Shown here one piece after another: positions 8,707-18,309 of a DNA stretch of 50,392 bases (the first letter of the stretch is position 1; every line of letters starts with the position of its first letter). Below the pieces are notes generated by a model. The model was not told the origin of the DNA. It ran no database searches and saw only the letters and a program-made list of their open reading frames with translations. Origin of the DNA: an uncultured Cyclobacteriaceae bacterium (GTDB lineage Bacteria > Bacteroidota > Bacteroidia > Cytophagales > Cyclobacteriaceae); contig CANLOE010000048.1 in the NCBI GenBank assembly GCA_947492745.1, positions 1-50,392 on the forward strand, given 5' to 3'. A program made the position numbers and the translations under genes.

Positions 8707-9033
8707 CCGGGATTATGCGTTGGAGCTTCATTATGAGGGCTTAAACCCAAATTGATCAATAGGATTTCGTGATGAGGGCATAATTGCAATAAAGTCAGCG
8801 GTTTAGGTGAGGAGGCTTTTGCATCATTAAGGTAACGAACCTGCGCAGCGTAAAACAGCTGATTTTGAAGCAATTTATGTTTGGAATAGGAATGCTATTG
8901 ATCAATTTGGGTTAAAATGGCATAGAACAACGATTTCCTCGGGGTTCGGCATAGTACCGTTACGGTTAATTCAAAAAAAACGTCCATTTCACTGATTTGA
9001 AGCTGTAATGTATTTTCTATTGCATAATGTGGC
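8707..9033 (+). mobile_element. Decayed class B element (D/B type) carrying a nested C element
   Basis: The left arm CCGGGATTATGCGTTGGAGCTTC (8707 on) runs to GAGGGC at 8740. It resumes after the nested element as ATGGCATAG..., with a central hairpin (ATAGTACCGTTACGG) and a degenerate right end TTGCATAATGTGG near 9033. The outer copy is more degraded than the insert, as expected if the insert is younger. Confidence 0.65.
8746..8911. mobile_element. Class B element, C arms, copy C1 (166 bp, TSD TTAAA), nested
   Basis: The terminal inverted repeats CCCAAATTGATCAATAG and CTATTGATCAATTTGGG are perfect over 17 bases. Both sides are flanked by TTAAA (8741-8745 and 8912-8916). Removing the element and one TTAAA restores GGGCTTAAATGGCA, which is the sequence at this point in intact D copies (GGACTTAAATGGCAATA at 18949). 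This is direct evidence of transposition. Confidence 0.9.
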
Positions 9034-9071
9034 CAGACCGTGCGTTCTATAAATACCCGTTATACGAATTA

Positions 9072-9230
9072 TACAAACTTAGCTTTTAAAATCGCCTATC
9101 TTCCTGTTCATTATGTTTCATTCTGCGTTGACAATCCTCGGGATAGCGCTGCTATCCCTGCGGTTCTCGCCTTGATAGAAACTAATATGCCCCGCGGAAT
9201 CTTATACGACATGTGAAACCTAAATTTGTA
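9072..9230 (-). mobile_element. Class A palindromic element copy A2 (159 bp, TSD TTA)
   Basis: The ends are TACAAAC and AATTTGTA, with TTA at 9069-9071 and 9231-9233. The central hairpin is GGGATAGC/GCTATCCC. It shows the same full-length palindromic layout as the other copies. Confidence 0.9.
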
Positions 9231-9274
9231 TTACATGTGCCCTTTGATAATCATTAAGTACATATGAAAATAAA

Positions 9275-9446
9275 GATATGAAGTGATTCAGACTTTTTCT
9301 TCTGGCTGCAAATAAGTCTTGTTTTACCCTGATCTTGACTTTTTCTCCTGACGTAACCTTGGCTACGCCACTCAAAAAAGGCTTCACCGGGGCAAAAAAT
9401 CCTTTATTTTCGCTTCAAAACAAAAAGTCTAAATCACTTCTATATC
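9275..9446. repeat. Palindromic element type F, copy F1 (about 172 bp)
   Basis: The terminal inverted repeats are AGATATGAAGTGATTCAGAC and, from the right, AGATATAGAAGTGATTTAGAC. The centre holds the hairpin CGTAACC TT GGCTACG. The architecture matches classes A and B, but the ends differ. A target duplication is not obvious. The element ends about 97 bp before the miaA start. Confidence 0.6.
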
Positions 9447-9543
9447 TGAAAACAGTCTCCAAGTACGTGGTAATCGTTTTTTGTAAACCTTTTTGAGCTA
9501 AATTTGCCTTGGCCTACATAGGCGCTTGAACTTTGTATGGAAA

Positions 9544-10458
9544 ATGAATCAACAACAAAATCTTTTGGTGGCCATTGTGGGAGCAACGGCTGTAGGCAAG
9601 ACGACTTTCAGTATTCAAATGGCCAAAAGCTTGGACACCGTGGTGCTATCAGCGGATTCGAGACAGTTTTTCAGGGAAATGAATATCGGTACCGCGAAGC
9701 CAAGCAGGGAAGAGATGGAAGGCGTGCCTCATTACTTTGTGGATAATCGCTCTATAGAGGAAGAGTACAATGCAGGAATGTTCGAAAAGGAAGCATTGGC
9801 TACTTTGTCCATGGTGTTCAAAGAGAGGTCGATTGCCATTATGACGGGAGGTTCCGGCTTATATGTAAATGCCCTATGCGATGGTATCGACGAAATGCCC
9901 AAAGTAGACCCTGAAATCAGAAAAGTGCTGAATCATCGCCTTTCTACCGAGGGCATGGATACCCTTAGAGAAGAACTCCTGCGCAGAGACCCCGAATACT
10001 TCGCTATCGTTGACCGACACAACCCACAACGCATTATCAGGGCATTGGAGGTCTGTCAGGGTACCGGACGGCCTTATTCCTCTTTTCGAAAGAAAAAGGA
10101 TGTAAAAAGGCCTTTTGAGGTACTTAAGCTAGGTCTGGAGGTACCTCGGGAAGAACTCTATACAAGGATAGATAATCGTATGGACATTATGATTACCAAA
10201 GGTCTGTTCGAAGAAGCAGAGACGCTATATCCTTTCAAACATAAAAATGCACTACAGACTGTAGGCTACAAAGAAATCCATGATTATATGGACGGGCAGT
10301 ACGATAGGGCTGAAGCTATCCGACTACTGAAAAGGAACTCACGGCGGTATGCCAAACGTCAGATGACGTGGTTCAAAAAAGACCTCGGGACACATTGGTT
10401 GCATCCCGAAGCTTTGGACAGTGCCTTGACTTTGGTAAAGGAAAGGAAACGAGACTAG
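9544..10458 (+). CDS. miaA: tRNA dimethylallyltransferase
   Basis: MiaA transfers a dimethylallyl group to N6 of A37 in tRNAs that read UNN codons. The protein shows the P-loop GATAVGKT near its N-terminus, the SADSRQFFREMNIGTAKPS motif that contacts substrate, GGSGLYVNALCDG, and the tRNA-binding HNPQRIIRALEVCQGTGRP and RNSRRYAKRQMTWFK motifs. From ATG 9544 (MNQQQNLLVAIVG) it has 304 residues, the usual size. An upstream in-frame TTG at 9526 is possible but adds nothing conserved. The gene converges on pfkA with a 25-bp gap and no clear terminator between them. Confidence 0.95.
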   Translation: MNQQQNLLVAIVGATAVGKTTFSIQMAKSLDTVVLSADSRQFFREMNIGTAKPSREEMEGVPHYFVDNRSIEEEYNAGMFEKEALATLSMVFKERSIAIMTGGSGLYVNALCDGIDEMPKVDPEIRKVLNHRLSTEGMDTLREELLRRDPEYFAIVDRHNPQRIIRALEVCQGTGRPYSSFRKKKDVKRPFEVLKLGLEVPREELYTRIDNRMDIMITKGLFEEAETLYPFKHKNALQTVGYKEIHDYMDGQYDRAEAIRLLKRNSRRYAKRQMTWFKKDLGTHWLHPEALDSALTLVKERKRD

Positions 10459-10483
10459 CTTACCGAGGCTATGCGATTATATT

Positions 10484-11452
10484 CTATACAAGAACATTGA
10501 TCATGCGCAATAGGTCCTTGTTCAGCGGCTTACTTTTGGTAATGGCCTCTCGGAAAGGAGTGTAGACCAGTTCGTTATTGATTATACCGGCCATCACGTT
10601 CTGCTCACCGTTCAGGAGGCCTTCGATAGCCCCTAGACCGAGCCGGCTCCCAAGTGTACGGTCCGCAGCAGTGGGCGAGCCTCCACGCTGTATATGACCG
10701 AGAGTGGTCACTCTGATGTCCTGATCAGGTGCTTTTTCTTTGACCTTCTCTGCAATCTGCATGGCATTGCCCAGCTCGTCACCTTCGGCCACTACTACGA
10801 TAGAAGAGGACTTGGCATGCTCCCAGCCTTTTTCTAAAGCAGAAAACACTTCTTCCATGGTCGTAACCGTCTCTGGGACCAATATGGCCTCCGCGCCACC
10901 ACCGATGCCCGACTGAATGGCGATATAACCTGAGTCGCGGCCCATGACCTCGATGAAAAAGATACGGTTATGGGAAGCTGCCGTATCACGTATCTTATCG
11001 ATAGCGTCCAAAGCGGTATTGACCGCCGTGTCGAAACCGATGGTATAGTCCGTGCCATAAATATCATTGTCGATAGTACCTGGAGCACCTACCGTAGGGA
11101 TACCGTATTCTTCGAAAAAAATATTCGCTCCGGTAAACGTGCCGTCTCCCCCAATGGCCACAATACCTTCGATACCGTGTTCCTGCAATTGGTCGAAAGC
11201 TGCTTTTCTACCTTCCTTGGTCCTGAACTCTTTACTACGAGCCGATTTTAATATCGTACCACCTCTCTGGACAATATTACTGACAGAGTGGGATTCCAAC
11301 TTTACAATTCTCCCTTCTATCATACCACTATATCCTTGCCAGATACCATAAACTTCTATTCCATGATAGATACCGCCTCTGACCACAGCCCGCACGCAGG
11401 CATTCATACCCGGAGCATCGCCTCCAGAAGTAAAAACCGCTACTTTTTTCAT
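10484..11452 (-). CDS. pfkA: ATP-dependent 6-phosphofructokinase
   Basis: The enzyme phosphorylates fructose 6-phosphate to fructose 1,6-bisphosphate. Starting at 11452 (MKKVAVFTSGG) it has 322 residues, the standard PfkA size; a longer frame to 11497 adds 15 non-conserved residues. Motifs include TSGGDAPGMNA (ATP and phosphate loop), GGDGTFTGA (Mg-ATP site, Gly after GGDG favouring ATP over PPi), PGTIDNDI with the catalytic Asp, MGRDSGYIA, and LGHIQRGGSPTA. It appears monocistronic on the minus strand. Confidence 0.96.
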   Translation of the reverse strand: MKKVAVFTSGGDAPGMNACVRAVVRGGIYHGIEVYGIWQGYSGMIEGRIVKLESHSVSNIVQRGGTILKSARSKEFRTKEGRKAAFDQLQEHGIEGIVAIGGDGTFTGANIFFEEYGIPTVGAPGTIDNDIYGTDYTIGFDTAVNTALDAIDKIRDTAASHNRIFFIEVMGRDSGYIAIQSGIGGGAEAILVPETVTTMEEVFSALEKGWEHAKSSSIVVVAEGDELGNAMQIAEKVKEKAPDQDIRVTTLGHIQRGGSPTAADRTLGSRLGLGAIEGLLNGEQNVMAGIINNELVYTPFREAITKSKPLNKDLLRMINVLV

Positions 11453-11838
11453 ATTGTTGGTTGATGTTTTTTGATTTCGGGGGTTAAGTATAGCCAATTA
11501 TTTAATGGGAGTAAACTATTTATTGGTCTTTGTATATTTTCAGGTTGCGGAGTGGCCTTACTGAATACTGGACTCATTGCTTATTTGATACAAAAATGCT
11601 GCAACACGATAGGTCTATTACCTTATTATGAATAGTAACGACTTTTTTTTAGTGATAAGCTAATACCTGCCCACTTTTTATTTTTTATGAAGGAGACCGT
11701 AACAAAGGTTGATTCCGCAAGGGCTTTGTACTATACTTGTTTCGTGGGACAAGTGTCAGCGCCGAACATTTGAGGGTTACGGCATAGCATTCCTACAGAG
11801 ATGTGATAAGAGAGACAAAAACCATAGAGCGATAATCA
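11453..11838. other. Intergenic region between pfkA and the aminotransferase gene
   Basis: This 386-bp divergent intergenic region must hold the promoters of both flanking genes. I see no repeat, RNA gene or conserved open frame in it. Confidence 0.4.
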
Positions 11839-12945
11839 ATGAAAGTCCCCTTTTTTGCACTTGACCGCCAATATAGGACCATAAAGACGGAAATCGATCA
11901 AGTTGTTGCCTCAGTATTGGGCGGAGGCAGCTATATCGGAGGAGCTCCCGTACGGCAGTTTGAGGAAATGTTTGCCGATTATCTTCATGCAGGCCACTGC
12001 ATAGGGGTGGGCAATGCTACCGATGCTCTGGAGCTGATCCTTAGAGGTATGGACATTGGCGAAGGGGATGAGGTATTGGTTCCCGCCCATACTTGGATAT
12101 CAGGTGCCGAAGTCGTGGATATGGTGGGGGCAAAACCCATATTCGTAGATATACACAAAGAACTCTACACTATCGACCCTACTTCGGTAAGCGCTCGGAT
12201 CAGCGTTAGAACCAAGGCTATCATAGCGGTACATCTTTATGGAAAACCCGCTCCTATGGATGTCCTCATGCCCCTTGCAAAAGAAAAAGGGCTGAGGCTT
12301 ATAGAAGATTGTGCGCAGGCACATGGAGCGATGATAGGTACGCGCAAAGTGGGCAGTATAGGCCATGCTGCCGCCTTTAGTTTCTATCCTACCAAAAATC
12401 TGGGTGCTTATGGAGATGGAGGTGCCATAGTGACCAATGATGGGGTACTGGCCCGGAAATGCCGCCTATTGGCCAATCATGGGCAGCCGCAACGGGATAA
12501 ACATGAACTTATTGGGAGAAATAGCCGATTGGATACACTTCAGGCCGCCATACTGAGTATAAAACTTCGCTTTTTAGACCAATGGAATGGAGCCAGGGCG
12601 AACCATGCGCTATCCTATGAGCAGGGACTTGAAGATACCGGGTTGGGATTGCCATTGAAGCAGCACGGCCATCAAGAGGTACATCATATCTACCCGATAC
12701 GCAGCCCTAAGCGCGATGAACTTAGAGCATTTCTGACAAAAAGGGGAGTAGGTACCGCCGTGCACTACCCTAAGGCCATACCGTTGACACCGGCCTACGG
12801 TCACCGAAATTTCACGAAAGAAGATTTTCCCATGGCACATCAAGTATCTAATGAGGTATTGTCACTGCCCATATTTCCTGAACTGAATCCACAAGAAGTA
12901 GCCTACGTTATCGATACTGTTCGGGACTGGAAAAGAAGGGAGTAG
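11839..12945 (+). CDS. DegT/DnrJ/EryC1/StrS-family sugar aminotransferase
   Basis: This 368-residue PLP-dependent sugar aminotransferase is of the kind used to make amino sugars for cell-surface polysaccharides or glycosylated products. Visible residues are the PLP lysine K186 in FYPTKNLGAYGDGG, the D157/Q160 pair in IEDCAQAHGA, the GNATDAL phosphate-binding turn (58-64) and HTWISGAEV (84-91). The C-terminal HHIYPI...YPKAIPLTPAY segment is typical of VioA/DesV-like members. No other nucleotide-sugar genes adjoin it, so the substrate cannot be assigned. It is followed by a repeat-rich, pseudogenised stretch. Confidence 0.92.
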   Translation: MKVPFFALDRQYRTIKTEIDQVVASVLGGGSYIGGAPVRQFEEMFADYLHAGHCIGVGNATDALELILRGMDIGEGDEVLVPAHTWISGAEVVDMVGAKPIFVDIHKELYTIDPTSVSARISVRTKAIIAVHLYGKPAPMDVLMPLAKEKGLRLIEDCAQAHGAMIGTRKVGSIGHAAAFSFYPTKNLGAYGDGGAIVTNDGVLARKCRLLANHGQPQRDKHELIGRNSRLDTLQAAILSIKLRFLDQWNGARANHALSYEQGLEDTGLGLPLKQHGHQEVHHIYPIRSPKRDELRAFLTKRGVGTAVHYPKAIPLTPAYGHRNFTKEDFPMAHQVSNEVLSLPIFPELNPQEVAYVIDTVRDWKRRE

Positions 12946-12969
12946 GTATATGCCCCAAGAGAAGTTTTG

Positions 12970-13188
12970 GCAGTTATTATTTTAGAATTTGTTATCTTTT
13001 GGAGAATTACGAGCGTAAAAATAAGGTCCTTGGGAGTCGCCGGCTCTGTGGGCCATTGACAAAAATAGTAGCCCTACCTGCGAATTTGTACGCCAAAAAA
13101 AGTACGTACAGCAATGAGCATAAAGGGAGAGTATTTACACTGCGATGAATTTTGAAACTGCGAAGTCCACGTAACCTCCGGAAATCAA
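12970..13188. repeat. Degenerate repeat G, copy G3
   Basis: This shares long diverged blocks with 23095-23250/23740-23810 and 42660-42850. Shared blocks include a block like GTTATC.TTTGGAGAATTACGAG.GTAAAAATAAGGTC, then a block like GTAGC..TA.CTGCGAATTT, then a block like AGCAATGAGCATAA. It may be the remnant of a gene; its short open stretch (YLLENYERKNKVLG) aligns with one in copy G1 (FLLERYEGENNVLR). Function is unknown. Confidence 0.4.
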
Positions 13189-13193
13189 TTGAA

Positions 13194-13318
13194 CCCGGAT
13201 CATGCATTGGAAAATCTACTGCGGATCTAAATAGCTGCAAACCGGTCGTTGCACTACGTTTTTTGAATTCACCATAGCGGTGCTATGCCAAATCCAATAA
13301 AACTCCCTGATTTATTGC
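13194..13318 (+). mobile_element. Class B element copy B1, right arm truncated
   Basis: It starts CCCGGATCATGCATTGG after TTGAA (13189-13193). The left arm and central hairpin CATAGCGGTGCTATG are intact. The right arm stops after CTGATTTATTGC at about 13318, directly at the LRR pseudogene. The missing about 40 bases suggest a deletion whose other edge removed the 5' part of the LRR gene. Confidence 0.8.
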
Positions 13319-13320
13319 CG

Positions 13321-14334
13321 TAGGGTAAAAGGGTTGTCTATCTCGGTGGGCTAGGACAGGCCTCTAAGTTACGGACTCTTTATCTGGACAATAACAATAT
13401 TGAGGACCGTGGACCCTTGAAGGAACTGAGGCGATTTCGGACATTGAGCCTGAACGGTAACCGCATCAGTGATGTGGCCCCTCTTTCCGGATTGACCAGA
13501 TTGGAACGCTTATCCATGGACCGTAACAGAATTGTCGATTTGTCCTCACTGCAGTGCTTGTCCCTACTGAAGAGTGTTACTTTTAACAATAAACATATCA
13601 AGGAGATAAGCGTTGTTGCGTACTGGAAAAAACTCATGTAATTTAATATGACGGCAAATTCCCTTAGGGATTTACTTCCATTATCCAGATTTAAACATAT
13701 GCAGGGAATTTGGATACCAGACAACAGGGTGGAGAATATAACCGTGCTGAATGACCTACGAAAGCTTCGTATTCTGATACTGGGCAATAATCCGATACAT
13801 TAGCTACATGTAATCGGAAAACTCACCCAATTGGTACAACTGAACTTGGAAAACACTAAAATCAAGGACTTTTCACCCTTATCCAAATTGAAGAATGTCG
13901 GTGTACCCGTAGTAGGAAGGAATAACTTGTAGGATATTGGGTTTTTGAAGGAGATGTAATGTGTGGAGTGGTTAGGTTTCCGACAGAACACCATTGAGGA
14001 TATTTTTAATCTACTGATTATAATTTAGTTAAGTAAATTTTTCCTCTCCGAAAACCGTGTCTACTTGCGATTGTCCTTGGCGGAGCATGAACATTTGTAT
14101 TGGGGATTGTTAGATGACAATAATAACCGGAGCCTGCGGGGACTTGGTTTACTCACAGGCCTTACCGACCTTAATACAATGGGTAACCCTCTGAGTGATT
14201 TTGCAAATCAGGGTGTATTGAAAAAGTTCTGCGAAATGGATATGCGAATGTCAGAAAGAAGGAACGGTGTGAACTTAATCTTTACTAAAGTACCCATATG
14301 GAAAAAAAAGTACTTGAAAAAAGAGAATAAATGA
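13321..14334 (+). pseudogene. Leucine-rich-repeat protein remnant, 5'-truncated with several stops
   Basis: Translation on the plus strand gives successive 22-residue LRRs of the internalin/SDS22 type, for example LRTLYLDNNNIED, FRTLSLNGNRISDVAPLSGL, LERLSMDRNRIVDLSSL and LRILILGNNPIH. The frame is broken by in-frame stops (near 13639, 13801, 13930, 13957 and 14026) and begins abruptly at the truncated B1 element without a start or signal peptide. The last part (LTGLTDLNTMGNPLSDFANQG) is open to the lysine-rich end at 14334. The original was presumably a secreted or surface LRR protein. It is a different LRR class from the intact protein at 39910-42012. Confidence 0.75.
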
Positions 14335-14672
14335 ACACTGTTTTCTTTGAATAGGTAATCTATTGGAATGAACGACCTATTGAATAAATAGATGCCTGAC
14401 CTACAGAAAACCTACTGTTTAGTAAACTAATAATGAACAGAATAGGAAAAATGAAATTACAAAATGAATATACGACATTACGTACAGTATAGAAGATGAA
14501 AGACTACAGTTCCTTTAGAGATTCAATATTTTATCCTTTTTTTATATACATAAGTAAGTTTGTTTTTTTGTCTGGTGGTTGGGCATATTGTACTCGTCCA
14601 GATAAATTCACAATTTAGCTGTGTTTTATTTTTGAATTTAGAAATACATTTTCACATCGGAAAAAGATTATT
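14335..14672. other. Intergenic region upstream of the STAS-like gene
   Basis: This is an AT-rich 338-bp spacer. It presumably contains the promoter of the 14673 gene, but I could not single out a convincing -33/-7 pair. No repeat was recognised. Confidence 0.35.
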
Positions 14673-15074
14673 ATGAAGACTTTGACAACAATGAATACAG
14701 AGGTTGTAGATGCAGCCTATGCGCCGGATTTCAATATAGTAGTGGCTACTTGGAAAGGCTTTATTCGGGTAGATGATGTTAAGAGAATAGAGGCTGAAAT
14801 GAAGGATATCATCAAGTACAATAGTGCTCATCTCTTCTTATCCGATACGCGAAAGTTAAAAACAATAACCAGTGAGCTTCAGGAGTACTTTTTTAAAATC
14901 ATGCTTGAGTTTCATGATTTGGGCATCAATAGGTTTGCCGTGATTCAGAGTGATGAGATTTTTACCCAACTTACCGTTAACAAGATTATCAGTAAGTTCA
15001 ATCAGGCAGGCAAGTTTGCCCTGAACGTTTTTACCGATGAAAAAAAAGCAAAAGAATGGTTGTTGAACGGGTAG
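14673..15074 (+). CDS. STAS/SpoIIAA-like domain protein
   Basis: This 133-residue soluble protein has no signal or membrane segment. Its alternating strands and helices (IVVATWKGFIRVDDVKRIEAEMKDII, AHLFLSDTRKLKTI, INRFAVIQSDEIF, ALNVFTDEKKAKEWL) resemble the SpoIIAA/STAS-SEC14-like proteins common in Bacteroidota, which end in an F.d...A..WL segment. Such proteins are usually thought to act in regulation or lipid binding; no specific role is known. It is monocistronic and is followed by a good intrinsic terminator. An in-frame ATG seven codons in (MNTEVVD) is an alternative start. Confidence 0.7.
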   Translation: MKTLTTMNTEVVDAAYAPDFNIVVATWKGFIRVDDVKRIEAEMKDIIKYNSAHLFLSDTRKLKTITSELQEYFFKIMLEFHDLGINRFAVIQSDEIFTQLTVNKIISKFNQAGKFALNVFTDEKKAKEWLLNG

Positions 15075-15217
15075 AAAGTCTATTCGACTACCCATTGACC
15101 GGGATTTTGAGACTTTGCCAAAAATGCATGTGTTACTGATGTCAAGTTTTCGGCCCTGTGTGACATAGCCGGCAGGGTCCCGTTTTATCTAATAATTGTA
15201 GTTAAATCTGAAGGAAA

Positions 15218-15250
15218 CGTCAGTAAGCCAGTGTTTACTGACGCTTTTTT
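15218..15250 (+). terminator. Rho-independent terminator
   Basis: A perfect 9-bp stem CGTCAGTAA/TTACTGACG (15218-15226, 15235-15243) with an 8-base loop is followed by GCTTTTTT on the plus strand. It terminates the 14673-15074 gene. It lies directly beyond the stop of the convergent minus-strand gene, so it may also serve that transcript, though the minus-side T-tract is weak. Confidence 0.85.
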
Positions 15251-16301
15251 ATCTCCCGGTTTGATGGTTCCCATGGGCCTTTCCACCCTCAATAATTCTA
15301 ACAACTTCATGGCTAAGGTATCTGGAATATTCCGCAGCTTCTTCAGGGGCCAGATGAACGCCATCTCTGGTAATATAGCGATGAGCGTTTTTGGGTAAAG
15401 GGATGAACTCGCAATCGGGAAAACCTTCTATGATGTTTTTTCTTAGAGTGATGGCCCTTTCAAGGCTTGTAAGTTCCCTATTGACCGGCATTTCAAAAAA
15501 TACCACGTTCACTCCTTTGGACTTTAAAAACTTCACGTGATCGGTCAGTGTGACCACCATTGTATTGATAACATATGCATTGACAGAAGAGTACTCTTTC
15601 TTTTGAATGCCGAGCATCTGGTCTAACATAGGATGTCTCTCCTTAACAAAAGGTGTATCCTGCTGGCCTTGAGTGCTATCCTGTTCTATAGCTTCATCAG
15701 TAGCCCGAGAAGTAAGGCTTGCCAACAGTACTCTGGGCTTATGAGAGGGGCCGATGTTTTCGGAGTGATGGGAAAGCTTGTTCTTTAGGGCCTTGAACTT
15801 GGCCTCCAGCCAGCCCCTTCCTCTATAATATACCGCTGACCTGAACCATTCGCAGGATGGTGTCAATACATAGCCAATGATGGCAGGTAGAACTTGTTTA
15901 TCCGTTCTGAACGCGGAGACATGCTCTTTCATCGTATTCATCACCGGTGAGGATATACTTTCTTTAAAGACACTGTTTTCGGACCTGATCAAAACATTCA
16001 TTTCAATGAACACATTGGTGGGTAGGTTTTTCTTTTCCCTGAGTAGATTCAGGCCATCGAAAGCGCTCTGTCCCGACAGCGACAGGTTATAGAACTCCGG
16101 TAAGCTGTCCATATGTATCGTGGTAGATATAGAGGAGCCTACGATAAGGTTTTCCGGAGTATCCATATCAAAGATAAACTTCTCAGCTTTGGCGATATTA
16201 TCCTGCATGGAATGCAGGGTGATGCTCACAGGTGCTACCCTTAAGACCAATGACCATAGACCTAACACAATGCCACAAAATAAAATACTCTTTTTTATCA
16301 T
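15249..16301 (-). CDS. SGNH-like / AlgJ-type acyltransferase partner of an MBOAT protein
   Basis: This 350-residue protein has one N-terminal membrane anchor (about 5-22) and an extracytoplasmic domain. The block IVGSSISTTI (53-62) matches the nucleophile Ser block of SGNH-like hydrolases, and DGVHLAPEEA near the C-terminus supplies the Asp-His pair, so a Ser-Asp-His triad is plausible. Such proteins work with MBOAT partners to O-acylate extracellular polysaccharides, as in alginate and cellulose acetylation. The MBOAT gene lies 9 bp upstream in the same operon. The acceptor polymer is unknown. The middle (about 190-225) is low in conservation and may be a linker. Confidence 0.75.
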   Translation of the reverse strand: MIKKSILFCGIVLGLWSLVLRVAPVSITLHSMQDNIAKAEKFIFDMDTPENLIVGSSISTTIHMDSLPEFYNLSLSGQSAFDGLNLLREKKNLPTNVFIEMNVLIRSENSVFKESISSPVMNTMKEHVSAFRTDKQVLPAIIGYVLTPSCEWFRSAVYYRGRGWLEAKFKALKNKLSHHSENIGPSHKPRVLLASLTSRATDEAIEQDSTQGQQDTPFVKERHPMLDQMLGIQKKEYSSVNAYVINTMVVTLTDHVKFLKSKGVNVVFFEMPVNRELTSLERAITLRKNIIEGFPDCEFIPLPKNAHRYITRDGVHLAPEEAAEYSRYLSHEVVRIIEGGKAHGNHQTGR

Positions 16302-16310
16302 TTGAGTAAA

Positions 16311-17717
16311 CTAAAATTGAAAATAGATAAAGTCCCCAGGGATACCGCTATTGGTCAGGATCAAGAAAAGTAAAATGCCGTAGATGGCAAATTCGAATCG
16401 ATTAATGAGAATTCTGTTTTGATATTTTACCTTAACTAAATAGTAAGCATGATGTAGCACTACCAATGAAGAGTAAGCCATGATACTCATTATAAAAGGT
16501 ATATCGGCCATCATACCAACATTTTTTCCAATGGCTTGCAAGTACCCTATGACATGTTCAAAATCAGGCAGTTTGAACAGGAGCCACGCCAGAGATACCA
16601 AAGAGAAAACAATTATCGTTTTGAGGACTTTTATAGTGCGTGTTTCCCGTAGCTTGAACTGATGGAGGAGTAGCCTTTCGACTGCCAGTGCCAATCCATG
16701 AAATGTCCCCCAGACAGCATAGCTCCAAGCCGCTCCATGCCATAGTCCTCCTAGAACCATTGTAATCATCAAGTTGATATAGGTTCTGTATTTACCTTTT
16801 CTGTTACCGCCCAAAGGGATATACAGGTACTCCTGCAAAAAAGTAGATAGTGAGATATGCCACCTTTTCCAAAATTCCCTAAAGGAGGAGGAGATATAGG
16901 GATACCTGAAATTATCCATCAGGTGATAGCCGAATAATCGGGCTATACCAATGGCAATTAACGAATATCCAGCAAAGTCAGCGTAAATCTGACATGAAAA
17001 ACCGAAAAGCATGGTCAATAAACTGATGGTATCCTTGCCTTCGAAATAGGGAAACGTAATCCAAAAAGTAAAATCCTTTAGATTGTCAGCGACCACCATT
17101 TTGAGAAAATAACCTAACGTAATATCCTTAAAACACCTCACCCATTCAATATCGGAAAATCTTTTGTTCTTTATTTGAGGCAAAAACTCATGTGCCTTAA
17201 CAATAGGCCCCGCAACTAACTGAGGAAAAAATGAAATAAAGAATAAGGTGTTCTTCGCATGTTCAAACAGTGATTTTGGGATGATGGCATTATTGTCAAA
17301 GTGCTTCTCCTTGTACACATCTATTACTAGGCTGATGCCCTGAAAGGTGAAAAATGAAATACCTATCGGTAACGGAATTGTCATTAAAAACTGTCCTATA
17401 GACCCTTCCTTGAATAATGTCATCGATAGCAAACCTGCATATTTGAAAAAAGCAAGAATCCCCAGATTGGATGTTACCCCAATCCATGCTGCGAATTTTA
17501 CACTGCCAGCTTTCTTGTGGGCTATCCAATAGCTTGTCAATATATTGATGGTTGCTGATGCCAACAAAAGGGTGACCAATATGGGCTTATGCCAAGAGTA
17601 GAAAAGTAAGCTGGCAATGATCAGTAGCAAGATTTGCTGTCTTTTAAACTTGGGTATATAGTACAGGAACATAGTGGCCACCACTAGACCAATAAAAATA
17701 AGGCTGTTAAATAGCAT
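16311..17717 (-). CDS. MBOAT-family membrane-bound O-acyltransferase (AlgI-like)
   Basis: This 468-residue multi-pass membrane protein has the AlgI/DltB signature. It shows FREFWKRWHISLSTFLQEYLYIPLGGNRKG (first conserved His, about 287) and MVLGGLWHGAAW with the catalytic His at about 327, together with QIYADFAGYS and FFPQLVAGPI. The protein moves an acyl group, usually acetyl, across the inner membrane to a periplasmic acceptor. With the downstream SGNH-like protein it forms a two-gene polysaccharide acylation unit. No alginate polymerase genes are nearby, so the polymer is unknown. Confidence 0.9.
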   Translation of the reverse strand: MLFNSLIFIGLVVATMFLYYIPKFKRQQILLLIIASLLFYSWHKPILVTLLLASATINILTSYWIAHKKAGSVKFAAWIGVTSNLGILAFFKYAGLLSMTLFKEGSIGQFLMTIPLPIGISFFTFQGISLVIDVYKEKHFDNNAIIPKSLFEHAKNTLFFISFFPQLVAGPIVKAHEFLPQIKNKRFSDIEWVRCFKDITLGYFLKMVVADNLKDFTFWITFPYFEGKDTISLLTMLFGFSCQIYADFAGYSLIAIGIARLFGYHLMDNFRYPYISSSFREFWKRWHISLSTFLQEYLYIPLGGNRKGKYRTYINLMITMVLGGLWHGAAWSYAVWGTFHGLALAVERLLLHQFKLRETRTIKVLKTIIVFSLVSLAWLLFKLPDFEHVIGYLQAIGKNVGMMADIPFIMSIMAYSSLVVLHHAYYLVKVKYQNRILINRFEFAIYGILLFLILTNSGIPGDFIYFQF

Positions 17718-18309
17718 TTGTTAAGAATATTAAAAGTATCGCTTGTAGTTCATCTTTGTCAAGTATCGCATGCACATCGAATCCGGAACGGACTTCATGA
17801 AAAGTATTCGCTCACCAAGATGCTGAAAAGGAGCTATAACAATTATCGGTATGTATACGGTACCTAGGTGGACAGATTAATGGTCAATATATGGAATTGG
17901 TCAAGTGTCGAAAATAAAAACCAATAAAGAAGTTATTGTATTTGAAATTGCCTATAATTTATATCTTAAACATTATTAGATGGTTGTAAAGTCTATAAAT
18001 AATCTCAAATATATGGTAATACTACATTTAATCTGGTAATTATTTCAATTAAATAACGGTAATCAAATGGTTATTGTATTCAAGCAAAAGTAAAACGTGA
18101 CAAGGTAAGAGGCAAGTGCTGATAGAAATGGTCAATTGTTAGGATGGGCATGGGGAACCTTACATACCAAATGGAAAACCCTTCACTGTCTTCTTACTGT
18201 CTCAAATCAATTACGATTTGTATAAAAAAATACAGGAATCACTAGAACACATTCCCTGTGATGCGCATTTCTGGGTTTGGATACTACTGGGTGTTCGGTT
18301 TTGTTATAA
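17718..18309. other. AT-rich intergenic stretch without recognisable genes
   Basis: It contains no credible coding frame and no element of the classes seen elsewhere. It precedes the MBOAT operon and probably holds its promoter near 17720-17800. Confidence 0.35.

Noticed and set aside
8655-8873. Minus-strand frame of 72 residues
   Set aside because: It lies largely within element C1 and its host repeat; the same frame is not kept in other C copies.
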